DNA from: CAVQZA01 sp963724805
GTDB taxonomy: Bacteria; Actinomycetota; Thermoleophilia; Gaiellales; Gaiellaceae
Assembly (NCBI GenBank): GCA_963724805.1
Contig: CAVRWA010000006.1
Coordinates: forward strand, 1 to 64,000
Direction: 5' to 3'
Length of the DNA: 64,000 nucleotides
The position numbers and the translations under genes were made by a program. Shown here in pieces: positions 54,833-62,038 of the stretch. The notes under the pieces were generated by a model that was given only the letters and a program-made list of their open reading frames with translations, was not told where the DNA came from and made no database searches. Position 1 is the first letter of the stretch. Each line of letters starts with the position of its first letter.

Positions 54833-55485
54833 CAGGCATCGCAGCAGCCCTCGCCGCGCCAGCTCGAACGGCCCTCCTGGGCAGCAACCCCGGCGATCGC
54901 GAGCGCAGCGAGTGGATCGGCCCACCACCAGCCGAGAATGGCGTTCGCACCGAGGCCGAGGAGCAGCGCGATCGAGAGGTAGGCGCACAGCTGGGTCTGC
55001 CCGGCCTCCTTGACGGTCGCCGACGAATGCAGGGCCGCACCGACTCGGCGCTTCGCCGCCGCGAGCACGGGCATCGCGACCGCCGTGACGGCGGCGAGGC
55101 CGATTCCCACCCAGCTCACCGCCGGATGGTCGCCGACCACCAGCGCGCGGACCGCCTCGATCCCGACGTAAGCGGCGAGCACGAAGAACGTGACTGCGAT
55201 CAGGATCTGGGCTCGACGCTCCGCGGCGCGCGAGCCGCGACGGGCGCCGGTGAACAGCCAGACGACGACGAGGCCGGCGAGGGCTTCGATGAAGCTGTCC
55301 GCGCCGAAGCCGATCAGCGCGATCGAGCCCGCGGCGATCCCCGCACCGATTGCGATCGCGAACTCGACGACGTGCCAGGCGATCCCACCCCAGGCCAGCG
55401 CCCGGGCACGACGCTCGAGCCTGCCCCGCTCGGCCGAAGGCCGGATCGCGCCGAGTTGGACGAGACCGGCGCCCTGGTCAGACAC
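54829..55485 (-). CDS. cation transporter (short CDF-like membrane protein)
   Basis: About 218 aa. Membrane helices 'ARALAWGGIAWHVVEFAIAIGAG', 'GSIALIGFGADSFIEALAGLVVVWLF', 'ILIAVTFFVLAAYVGIEAV', 'VSWVGIGLAAVTAVAMPVLAA', 'LCAYLSIALLLGLGANAIL' and 'WADPLAALAIAGVAAQEG' match the CDF-like 'cation transporter' group that lacks the large cytoplasmic domain. The metal residues are in 'GFGADSF' and 'WWWADP'. It ends with a 'GEGCCDAC' Cys cluster that may bind metal. GTG at 55485 (or TTG at 55491) overlaps the regulator gene, so it is controlled by it. Confidence 0.82.
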   Translation of the reverse strand: MSDQGAGLVQLGAIRPSAERGRLERRARALAWGGIAWHVVEFAIAIGAGIAAGSIALIGFGADSFIEALAGLVVVWLFTGARRGSRAAERRAQILIAVTFFVLAAYVGIEAVRALVVGDHPAVSWVGIGLAAVTAVAMPVLAAAKRRVGAALHSSATVKEAGQTQLCAYLSIALLLGLGANAILGWWWADPLAALAIAGVAAQEGRSSWRGEGCCDAC

Positions 55486-55834
55486 GCGCAACCGCTGTCG
55501 CCAGGACGGACGCCACGAGCGCGCGCCCGTCCTCGGTCAGGGCGTACATCACCATCTTCCCTTCGCGACGCGAGCGAACGAGCCCGTTCGCCCGCAGCGC
55601 CCTCACGTGATGCGAGACGAGGTTCTGGGAACGCTCGACGATCCAGGCGAGGTCGCAGACGCACAGCTCGTCGGCATCGAGCAGCGCCGCGGCAAGCGTC
55701 AAGCGCGTCGGATCGGCGAGCCCCTGCGCCCTCGCGGCCGCCGCTTCGGCCGTGCCGGCGGCGAGACGCCGTTGCCGCAGCCGCTCGGCCGTCGGAAGGT
55801 CGAGGCAGAGCAGATCGCACCGATCGTCGGACAT
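55478..55834 (-). CDS. CadC/SmtB-type metal-sensing ArsR repressor
   Basis: 118 aa. The metal site signature is 'ADELCVCDLAWIVERSQNLVSHHVRAL' (ELCVCDL in helix 3) together with N-terminal cysteines in 'DDRCDLLCLDLP', the alpha3N pattern of CadC sensors for Cd/Pb/Zn. The recognition helix and wing follow ('RREGKMVMYALTEDG'). Metal binding would release it from the palindrome at 55837-55856 and allow expression of the overlapping transporter. Confidence 0.9.
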   Translation of the reverse strand: MSDDRCDLLCLDLPTAERLRQRRLAAGTAEAAAARAQGLADPTRLTLAAALLDADELCVCDLAWIVERSQNLVSHHVRALRANGLVRSRREGKMVMYALTEDGRALVASVLATAVARV

Positions 55835-55836
55835 GA

Positions 55837-55856
55837 GAACATCCTAACGGACGTTC
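55837..55856 (-). promoter_or_regulatory. operator-like palindrome overlapping the -10 box TAGGAT of the metal regulator
   Basis: GAACATCC-TAAC-GGACGTTC pairs at 7 of 8 positions. It contains TAGGAT (minus strand, 55846-55841), 6 bases before the ATG at 55834. A repressor bound here would block RNA polymerase directly. Confidence 0.55.
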
Positions 55857-55872
55857 GAATGTCGGGCGGCTG

Positions 55873-56967
55873 TCAGAGGTTGCCGCGCAGCGCCTGCTCG
55901 CGCTCGATCGCCTCGAACAGGGCCTTGAAGTTGCCCTCGCCGAAGCCGCGCGCGCCGTGGCGCTCGATCACCTCGAAGAACAGCGTCGGCCGGTCCTGCG
56001 CGTTCTTCGTGAAGATCTGCAGCAGGTAGCCCTCCTCGTCGCGGTCGGCGAGGATGCCGAGGCGCGCGATGTCGGCCCAGTCCTCGTCGATCTCGCCGAT
56101 CCGGTCGGCAACGTCGAGGTAGTACGCCTCGGGCGTGCCGAGGAAGCCGATCCCGCGCTCCTCGAGCGCCTCGACCGTCGCGACGATGTCGTCGGTCTGG
56201 AGCGCGATGTGCTGCAGCCCGGGCCCCGCGTTGAACTCGAGGTACTCCTCGATCTGGCTCTTGCGCTTGCCCTCGGCCGGCTCGTTGATCGGGAACTTGA
56301 TCTTCCCCTCGCCGCCGAACATCACCTTCGACATCAGCGCCGAGTACTCGGTGTGGATCGCCTCGTCAGAGAAGTGGATCAGCTCGGTGAAGCCCATCGT
56401 CTGCTCGTAGAACGAGACCCAGTGGTCCATGCGGCCGAGCTCGACGTTGCCGACGACGTGATCGAGCGCCTTCAGGCCGACGCCCGGGCCGGGCTCGTCG
56501 CCGGTCGGAACGTAGCCGGGGAGATAGATCCCGTCGTACTCCTCGCGGTTGACGAAGGTGTGAAGGACGTCGCCGTACGTCGCGATCGCGGCCAGCTCGA
56601 TGCGGCCGTCGTCATCCTCGACCCAGTGCGGCTCGGCGACCCCGCGGGCCCCTCGCTGGACGGCCTGACGATAGGCCTCGGTCGCGCTCGGCACCTCGAG
56701 CGCGACGTCTTTGACGCCGTCGCCGTGCGCCGAGGCGAAGCGTGTCGCCTCGTGGTCGGAGCGGAGCCCGGTCGTGACGACGAACCGGATCTCGCCCTGC
56801 TGGAGCACGTACGAGGCGCGGTCGCGCACCCCGGTCTCGGGCCCCGCATAGGCGACCGGCGTGAAGCCGAACCCGTGCTCGTAGAAGTACGCCGCCTGCC
56901 TCGCGTTGCCGACCCAGAGCTCGACGTGATCCCAGTTGATGATCGGGAAGAAGTCGGCCTCGGTCAC
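55873..56967 (-). CDS. hppD: 4-hydroxyphenylpyruvate dioxygenase
   Basis: Converts 4-hydroxyphenylpyruvate to homogentisate. 364 aa, two VOC domains. Iron ligands: His in 'INWDHVELWVGNARQAAYFY'/'LKALDHVVGNV' region, His in 'GPGLQHIALQTDDIVATV' and Glu in 'RPTLFFEVIERHGARGFGEGN'; 'GFGEGNFKALFEAIEREQ' is the conserved end. GTG at 56967 with TACACT exactly 7 bases upstream. Product of this enzyme is the substrate of hmgA, 5 kb away in the same orientation. Confidence 0.94.
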   Translation of the reverse strand: MTEADFFPIINWDHVELWVGNARQAAYFYEHGFGFTPVAYAGPETGVRDRASYVLQQGEIRFVVTTGLRSDHEATRFASAHGDGVKDVALEVPSATEAYRQAVQRGARGVAEPHWVEDDDGRIELAAIATYGDVLHTFVNREEYDGIYLPGYVPTGDEPGPGVGLKALDHVVGNVELGRMDHWVSFYEQTMGFTELIHFSDEAIHTEYSALMSKVMFGGEGKIKFPINEPAEGKRKSQIEEYLEFNAGPGLQHIALQTDDIVATVEALEERGIGFLGTPEAYYLDVADRIGEIDEDWADIARLGILADRDEEGYLLQIFTKNAQDRPTLFFEVIERHGARGFGEGNFKALFEAIEREQALRGNL

Positions 56968-56974
56968 GGAGGCG

Positions 56975-56980
56975 AGTGTA
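56975..56980 (-). promoter_or_regulatory. -10 box TACACT for hppD
   Basis: Minus-strand TACACT, 7 bases, then the GTG at 56967. Confidence 0.5.
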
Positions 56981-56986
56981 ACGCGG

Positions 56987-57886
56987 TCAGTCGGCGAGCG
57001 GCTCCTGGGGCGTCTTCTGCTGCATCCGGGAGAGGACAAGCGCGACCGCGATCGCGGCGCCGCCGGCGACCTGGAGCCAGGAGAGCGGCTCCGAGAGAAG
57101 GACGACCGCGATCAGAGCCGCGAAGAACGGCTGGATGTTGGCGAAGAGCGTCGCCCGCGAGGCTCCGACTCGGGAGACCGCGGTGTACCAGAGCACGTTC
57201 GTGATCACGAGCGGCCCGATCGTGGCGTAGACGAGACAGGCGTAGACCTGCCACGACAGGTCCCAGCTCTGGGTCGAGAGCTGGTGCGACGCGGTGAGCC
57301 CGAGCGGGATCCAGCCGAGGACGAGCACGATCGCGCTGATCCGGTACGGCGAGTGGCGGCGCATCAGCGGCGCGACGATCAGGCTGTACGCAGCCCATGT
57401 CGCCGCGGTACCCACCGCGAGCAGGTCACCGGCGACGCTGCCGGAGATGCTGCTGCCCGAGCCTCCCGCAACGAGCGCGACGCCGAGGAACGAGACCGCG
57501 GCCGCGAACCAGAACCTGCCCGGGAGGCGCTCCGCCCCGAGCGCCCATGCGCCGAGCGCGGCGAAGATCGGCGTGATCCCGAGGATGAGCGCGGTCGTCG
57601 AGGCCGTCGTCAGCTTGATCGAGTAGACGTAGGCGATCTGGTTCAGCCAGATGCCGACCCCTGCCGCGATCCCGAGCAGCATCCAGTCGCGCCGGCTGAT
57701 CGGCGTCCAGCCCTCACGGCGCGCCGTGAACACGGTGAAGATCACGGCCGCGGCCCCGTACCGGATCGCGGAGTACGCGAGCGGCTGGAATCCGTGCGTG
57801 AGCGCATACTTCGTGACGGTGAAGTTCAGCGCCCAGAGCAGCACCGTCGCCAGCAACATCAGGTCGACGGTCGAGATCCGGCGCAT
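56987..57886 (-). CDS. DMT superfamily (EamA) transporter
   Basis: 299 aa with ten hydrophobic helices in two EamA repeats: first repeat 'DLMLLATVLLWALNFTVTKYAL' to 'FAAAVSFLGVALVAGG', second 'GDLLAVGTAATWAAYSLIVAPL' to 'LQVAGGAAIAVALVLSRMQQ'. 'ATLFANIQPFFAALIAVVLLSEPL' is a strong EamA signature. Exports or imports small metabolites or amino acids; the substrate is unknown. TAGGGT lies exactly 7 bases before the ATG. It is directly upstream of hppD on the same strand. Confidence 0.92.
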   Translation of the reverse strand: MRRISTVDLMLLATVLLWALNFTVTKYALTHGFQPLAYSAIRYGAAAVIFTVFTARREGWTPISRRDWMLLGIAAGVGIWLNQIAYVYSIKLTTASTTALILGITPIFAALGAWALGAERLPGRFWFAAAVSFLGVALVAGGSGSSISGSVAGDLLAVGTAATWAAYSLIVAPLMRRHSPYRISAIVLVLGWIPLGLTASHQLSTQSWDLSWQVYACLVYATIGPLVITNVLWYTAVSRVGASRATLFANIQPFFAALIAVVLLSEPLSWLQVAGGAAIAVALVLSRMQQKTPQEPLAD

Positions 57887-57893
57887 CGTCTCG

Positions 57894-57899
57894 ACCCTA
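57894..57899 (-). promoter_or_regulatory. -10 box TAGGGT for the EamA transporter gene
   Basis: Minus-strand TAGGGT, 7 bases (CGAGACG), then the ATG at 57886. Confidence 0.5.
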
Positions 57900-57911
57900 C
57901 CGGCTCTGCTC

Positions 57912-59192
57912 GTGCCGGTTTCCGCGTTCCTCGCGGGCGGCTACTACGAGTCGACGTACTCGCTCCTGGCGGCGGTGACCTGGCTCACGCTCGCGGCCGT
58001 GGCCGCGCTGGGCCTCGGCCGGCGCCCATCCGGCGCGTTCTGGGCGCTCGCCGCGTTCGGCGCCTGGTCCGCAGCCTCGGCGCTTTGGGGGCCCGCCGGC
58101 CCCGCCCTGCGCACGGTGCCGCTCGTCGCGCTGTACGCCGGAGCCCTGCTCGCCGCCGAATGGGTGGACGGGGAGGCGCTGCTGCAAGCGCTGCTCTGGG
58201 GTATCGTCGTGGTCGCCGCCGCGGGCCTCGTCGGCAAGGCGGCCGGCTTCAGCGACGGGTCGCGCCTCGACTGGCCGGTGACCTACGCGAACGGCCTCGG
58301 CCTCCTCGCCGTGACCGGCGTCGTCCTCGCGGTCGGGCTCCAACCGCGCTTCTGGCCGGCGGCCGCCGCCGTGTGCGCCGCGTGCGCGTTTCTCACCTAC
58401 TCGAGGAGCGCGCTCCTTGTCGGGCTAGCCTGCGTGCTCTTCCTCGTGCTGCCGCGCCGGGGGGCGCTCGTGGTCGCGGCGGCGCTCGCCGTGCTCGCAC
58501 TCGTGGCGGCCCAGCCGCTCGCCGCCCGGTTCGCCGCCCCCGCTCCCGACTCCCGCGACGCGCGGCGGCTCGTCCAGCTCTCCGGCCAGGGCCGCGCACC
58601 GCTCTGGCGCGCCGCCATCCGCGAGGGCCGTGACCACCCGGTCGTCGGAGGCGGGGCAGGCAGCTGGAACCGCGCCTACATCGCCCAGACGGGCTCGCTC
58701 GCCGGGCCCGCGAACGCGCACTCGCTCGCGCTCGAGACCCTCGCCGAGCTGGGCCTCGTCGGGCTCGCGCTCCTCTCGGCGTTCCTCGCCCTCGCCCTGC
58801 GCAGGCAGGAGCGCGTCGTCATCGCCGTCGTCGCCGCCTTCGCGGTCGCCTCGCTCGTGGACTGGACGTGGCAGCTCCCCGCCGCGACGCTGCCCGCGCT
58901 GCTCGCGGCAGGGAGCGGGCGAAGGCTGCCGCGGCTCGGGGCGGGCGCGGGAGTTGCCGTGGGCGTCGCCGCGCTTGCGCTGGGGATCGCCGTAGCCGCG
59001 CACGGCGTCGGCGCAGCGCTCGTCGAGACCGGGAAGCGCCCCGCACTCGCGTCCCGCCTGCTCCCTTACGACGCGCGGCCCTGGGTCACCGGCTCGCCCG
59101 GGCGAGCGTGCCGCATCGACCCGGGAGAGCCGATGCTGGAGCGCCTCGCTCACCCGCCCGAGGGATGCAGGCGGCGTTCGGCGCGCCGATGA
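57912..59192 (+). CDS. O-antigen ligase / Wzy-type polytopic membrane protein
   Basis: 426 aa, about ten to twelve hydrophobic helices. The Wzy_C/RfaL region shows 'APLWRAAIREGRDHPVVGGGAGSWNRAY' followed by 'ANAHSLALETLAELGLVGLALLSAFLAL', the usual H-S/N-x-x-L-x-x-x-x-E-x-G-x-x-G signature with catalytic His. Such proteins polymerise or ligate polysaccharide repeats at the outer face of the membrane. GTG at 57912 is the best start in the 25-base divergent gap. No glycan gene cluster is visible around it. Confidence 0.82.
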   Translation: MPVSAFLAGGYYESTYSLLAAVTWLTLAAVAALGLGRRPSGAFWALAAFGAWSAASALWGPAGPALRTVPLVALYAGALLAAEWVDGEALLQALLWGIVVVAAAGLVGKAAGFSDGSRLDWPVTYANGLGLLAVTGVVLAVGLQPRFWPAAAAVCAACAFLTYSRSALLVGLACVLFLVLPRRGALVVAAALAVLALVAAQPLAARFAAPAPDSRDARRLVQLSGQGRAPLWRAAIREGRDHPVVGGGAGSWNRAYIAQTGSLAGPANAHSLALETLAELGLVGLALLSAFLALALRRQERVVIAVVAAFAVASLVDWTWQLPAATLPALLAAGSGRRLPRLGAGAGVAVGVAALALGIAVAAHGVGAALVETGKRPALASRLLPYDARPWVTGSPGRACRIDPGEPMLERLAHPPEGCRRRSARR

Positions 59193-59199
59193 ACCACCA

Positions 59200-59517
59200 A
59201 TGGCCAAGGTACGCCTCGCTCTCGCCGTTCTCGCGCTCGCCGCGCTGCTGACGCTCGGAGCAGTCGTCGCGGTCGCGGCCCCGGATGCGCTGGGCAGGGC
59301 CGCCTCTCCCAAGGCGGGCGCGGCTCACCTCGAGTACTGCCCGCAGCCGGAGAAGAACCGTCGCATCGCCGACCTGAAGTACACGCAGAGCCACGCCGCG
59401 GCGGCCAAGAAGGCGTACTTCGCGAAGCACAAGAAGGCGAAGGACAGAGCTGCGTTCGTCAAGGCGCAGCAGGCGCACATCAAGGCGCTCCAGAAGGCCA
59501 TCGCCAACTGCACCTGA
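59200..59517 (+). CDS. small secreted Lys/Ala-rich helical protein
   Basis: 105 aa. Signal peptide 'KVRLALAVLALAALLTLGAVVAVAAP', then a positively charged helical domain ('SHAAAAKKAYFAKHKKAKDRAAFVKAQQAHIKAL') framed by two cysteines ('EYCPQP' and 'IANCT') that probably form one disulfide. Starts 7 bases after the O-antigen ligase stop. Unknown function; architecture resembles other small secreted helical proteins in the window. Confidence 0.7.
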   Translation: MAKVRLALAVLALAALLTLGAVVAVAAPDALGRAASPKAGAAHLEYCPQPEKNRRIADLKYTQSHAAAAKKAYFAKHKKAKDRAAFVKAQQAHIKALQKAIANCT

Positions 59518-59534
59518 TGTAGGGTTTTCGGGCG

Positions 59535-59816
59535 ATGCCCGCGCCCACCATCGAGGAGATCGACACACTCGTCGGGCCGGCGACGCCCCACTTCGCCTAC
59601 CAGTTGCGGGCGCGCATTGCGGAGCTGATCGAAGGGCTGCCGGAAGGCGATCCGGTCCGCCGGCACGGCGAGGAGAAGATGGAGCTGCTCGACCGCCTCG
59701 GGCACGCCTCGTCGAAGGCCGTCGAGGGCGGGCGCGAGCCGTCGACACGGCTCGGCTGGGAGGAGATCCCGAGCTCCGCGCCCGCCGACGATCCGCTGCC
59801 GCGACAACGGACGTGA
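59535..59816 (+). CDS. hypothetical protein (93 aa)
   Basis: Begins 'MPAPTIEEIDTLVGPATPHFAYQLRARIAELIEGLPEGDPVRR' in composition: a helical, acidic N-terminal half and a Pro-rich C-terminal tail. No signal peptide, metal motif or family recognised. The ATG at 59535 is 17 bases after the previous stop with only weak purine-rich sequence upstream. Possibly co-transcribed with the secreted protein gene. Confidence 0.6.
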   Translation: MPAPTIEEIDTLVGPATPHFAYQLRARIAELIEGLPEGDPVRRHGEEKMELLDRLGHASSKAVEGGREPSTRLGWEEIPSSAPADDPLPRQRT

Positions 59817-59853
59817 GCACTGGCCGAACGTTCCTGGCGCGTCGCTGGCGGTG

Positions 59854-59890
59854 CGGGGCCGGAGGGGACAGTGTGGATAACACGGCCCCG
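59854..59890. other. inverted repeat enclosing a consensus DnaA-box sequence
   Basis: CGGGGCCG (59854-59861) and CGGCCCCG (59883-59890) form perfect 8-base arms. The loop contains TGTGGATAA (59872-59880), the complement of the DnaA-box consensus TTATCCACA. A single box without neighbours is not an origin. Confidence 0.4.
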
Positions 59891-59929
59891 GAGAGCGCCG
59901 TGCCGTCAGCGGCGCGAGGCGTTCCCGGA

Positions 59930-59946
59930 GGCCGGCTTTGCCGGCC
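59930..59946 (+). promoter_or_regulatory. hairpin between ribosome binding site and GTG start of the FabL-like gene
   Basis: GGCCGGC-TTT-GCCGGCC ends immediately before the GTG at 59947, and its 5' arm overlaps the last bases of GGAGG (59927-59931). Folding would hide the Shine-Dalgarno. Confidence 0.4.
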
Positions 59947-60699
59947 GTGAGGGAAGGCCGCCCAGGGGCGTTCGAGGGTAGGTCCGTCTTCGTGACGGGG
60001 GGCTCGCGGGGGATCGGGCGGGCGATCTCGCTGCGCTTCGCCGAGCTGGGCGCGGCGCGCGTCGCGGTCGGCTACCTGCGAAACGACGCGGCGGCGGAGG
60101 CGACCGCCGAGGAGCTCCGCGCCGCCGGCGCCGAGCCGGTGCTCGTGCGGGGCAGCGTCGCGTCCGACCGTGTGGTCGAGCAGGTCGCGGGGCTCGGCCC
60201 ACTCGACGTGCTCGTCCACAACGCCGCGACCGGCGTGATCCGGCCCGCCCTGGAGACGGAGGACAAGCACTGGGACTGGACGCTCCACGCGAACGCCCGC
60301 GCACTCCTCTCGCTCACGCGCGCGGCAGCGCCGCAGATGCCGACCGGCTCCTCGATCGTCGCGATCTCCTCGCTCGGCGCGCAGCGCGTGCTAGAGAACT
60401 ACATCCTCGTCGGCACCTCGAAGGCGGCGCTCGAGTCGGTCGTCCGCTACCTTGCCGTCGAGCTCGCGCCGCGCGAGATCCGCGTCAACGCCGTCTCCGC
60501 GGGCGTCGTCGACACCGAGGCGCTCGACTTCTTCCCGAACAAGGACGCGATGCTCGGCATGGTCGCCCGGACGCCCGCCGGTCGCCTCGTCACCCCTGAG
60601 GACGTGGCCGGGATGGTCGCCTTCCTCGCCGGCCCTGACGCCGAGATGATCCGCGGCCAGACGCTGATCGTCGACGGCGGCTACTCACTGCTCGCCTGA
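59947..60699 (+). CDS. fabL: FabL-type enoyl-[acyl-carrier-protein] reductase (SDR)
   Basis: 250 aa SDR. 'VFVTGGSRGIGRAISLRF' is the NADPH Rossmann motif. The active site is 'ENYILVGTSKAALESVVRYLAVELAP': Tyr and Lys are separated by six residues (YxxxxxxK), as in enoyl reductases FabI/FabL, not YxxxK. 'AVSAGVVDTEALDFFPN' and 'MIRGQTLIVDGGYSLL' closely resemble B. subtilis FabL as I recall it. Start GTG at 59947; a TTG at 59938 is in the preceding hairpin loop. Followed without gap by a methyltransferase and an esterase. Confidence 0.83.
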   Translation: MREGRPGAFEGRSVFVTGGSRGIGRAISLRFAELGAARVAVGYLRNDAAAEATAEELRAAGAEPVLVRGSVASDRVVEQVAGLGPLDVLVHNAATGVIRPALETEDKHWDWTLHANARALLSLTRAAAPQMPTGSSIVAISSLGAQRVLENYILVGTSKAALESVVRYLAVELAPREIRVNAVSAGVVDTEALDFFPNKDAMLGMVARTPAGRLVTPEDVAGMVAFLAGPDAEMIRGQTLIVDGGYSLLA

Positions 60700-61412
60700 T
60701 GGAACCGACCGAGCACAACAGGCGCGCCTGGGACGAGATCCACCGGCGCCGTGCCGAGGCGATGGCCGGCGAGCTCGGCCTGCCCGAGCCGGTGCGCCGC
60801 TCCTTCGCGAACTTGACGGGCAAGCGGGTGCTCCACCTCCAGTGCGCGACGGGAGAGTCGACGGCCGAGCTGGCCGAGCTCGGCGCCGTGGTCACCGGTG
60901 TCGACATCTCCGAGGAGGCGCTCGAGGTGGCGCGGGAGCGCAACCCGACGATCGTCTGGGTGCAGAGCGACGTGCAGACCCTGCCGCCGGAGCTGCGCCG
61001 CGCGCGCTTCGATCTCGTCTACACGGCGACGGGGGTCCTCGTCTGGCTGCACGACCTCAACGCGTGGGCGGCCGGAATCGTCGCGGCGCTGCGCCCCGGC
61101 GGCGACTTCCTCCTCTACGAGGAGCACCCCGCGGCGATGTGCGTCGACTCGATGATGCACTGGCGCGAGGACTACTTCGACGAGTCGATCCTGGTCGACA
61201 CCGGCTGGACACATTTCCAGCTCGAGGGCGAGGCGCCGGTCGAGGAGAAGCACGAGCGATTCTGGCGGCTAGGGCAGGTGGTGACAGCGATCGCGCGGGC
61301 CGGGCTCACGGTCCGGGCGCTCGAGGAGTATCCGGCCCGCAAGACCGAGTTCCGCCACCTCGACGCACGCGTCCCGGGCGCCTTCCTCCTGCACGCGGTG
61401 AAACCGGCGTGA
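60699..61412 (+). CDS. class I SAM-dependent methyltransferase
   Basis: 237 aa. Motif I 'RVLHLQCATGESTAELAELG' (the E/D-x-G-x-G-x-G is degenerate: LQCATGES), 'VVTGVDISEEALEVARE' with the ribose-binding Asp, 'VQSDVQTLP' and 'RFDLVYTATGVLVWLHDLNAW'. C-terminal 'FLLHAVKP' ends the fold. Start ATG at 60699 overlaps the FabL stop (TGATG). Substrate unknown; co-translated with the enoyl reductase and esterase. Confidence 0.87.
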   Translation: MEPTEHNRRAWDEIHRRRAEAMAGELGLPEPVRRSFANLTGKRVLHLQCATGESTAELAELGAVVTGVDISEEALEVARERNPTIVWVQSDVQTLPPELRRARFDLVYTATGVLVWLHDLNAWAAGIVAALRPGGDFLLYEEHPAAMCVDSMMHWREDYFDESILVDTGWTHFQLEGEAPVEEKHERFWRLGQVVTAIARAGLTVRALEEYPARKTEFRHLDARVPGAFLLHAVKPA

Positions 61413-62029
61413 TCTCGCTCAGGCGTGAGGCGGAGGGAGAGGCGGCCGGCGCGCTCGTCCTCTTCCACGGGCGCGGGGCGAGCGAGCACGACCTCTACCC
61501 GCTGCTCGACCTGCTCGATCCGGACCGGCGCCTGCTCGGGCTGACCCCGAGAGGACCGCTCACGTTCGACTACATGCCCGGCTGCCACTGGTACCGGCTG
61601 GCCGGGATCCCCACTCCCGACCCCGACACCTTCACCGCGACGCTCGCCGAGGTCTCGGCCTGGCTGGACGAGCTGCCGTTCCCCGCGGAGCGGATCGTGC
61701 TCGGCGGGTTCTCGCAGGGCGCGGTGATGAGCTACGCGCTCTCGCTCGGAGAGAGCCGGCCGACCCCCGCGGCGCTCGTCGCCCTCAGCAGCTTCCTGCC
61801 GCAGGTGCCCGGCTTCCGGCTCGACCTCGACCGGACGCTACCGCCGATGGCGATCGGGCACGGCACCTACGACGACGTGATCCCGGTCGAGTTCGGGCGA
61901 GAGGCGAAGGCCACGCTCGAAACGGCCGGCGCGGAGGTGCTGTACCGCGAGGCGCCGATGGCCCACACGATCGAGCCGGCGTTCCTACCGCCGGTGGCCG
62001 CGCTGATCCGCACGGCCACCGGCGGCTGA
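61409..62029 (+). CDS. carboxylesterase/phospholipase family alpha/beta hydrolase
   Basis: 206 aa esterase of the YpfH/carboxylesterase-2 type. 'ALVLFHGRGASEHDLYPLLDLL' holds the oxyanion loop; the nucleophile is 'IVLGGFSQGAVMSYAL' (GFSQG); Asp in 'GHGTYDDVIPVEFG' and His in 'APMAHTIEP' complete the triad. GTG at 61409 overlaps the methyltransferase stop as GTGA. Natural substrate unknown. Convergent with the sulfatase gene. Confidence 0.9.
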   Translation: MISLRREAEGEAAGALVLFHGRGASEHDLYPLLDLLDPDRRLLGLTPRGPLTFDYMPGCHWYRLAGIPTPDPDTFTATLAEVSAWLDELPFPAERIVLGGFSQGAVMSYALSLGESRPTPAALVALSSFLPQVPGFRLDLDRTLPPMAIGHGTYDDVIPVEFGREAKATLETAGAEVLYREAPMAHTIEPAFLPPVAALIRTATGG

Positions 62030-62038
62030 GCTCGTCTC

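Noticed and set aside
59854..59890. Possible replication origin because of a DnaA-box match in a hairpin
   Set aside because: Only one box was seen, with no dnaA, dnaN or AT-rich unwinding region; a single 9-base match in 64 kb can occur by chance.
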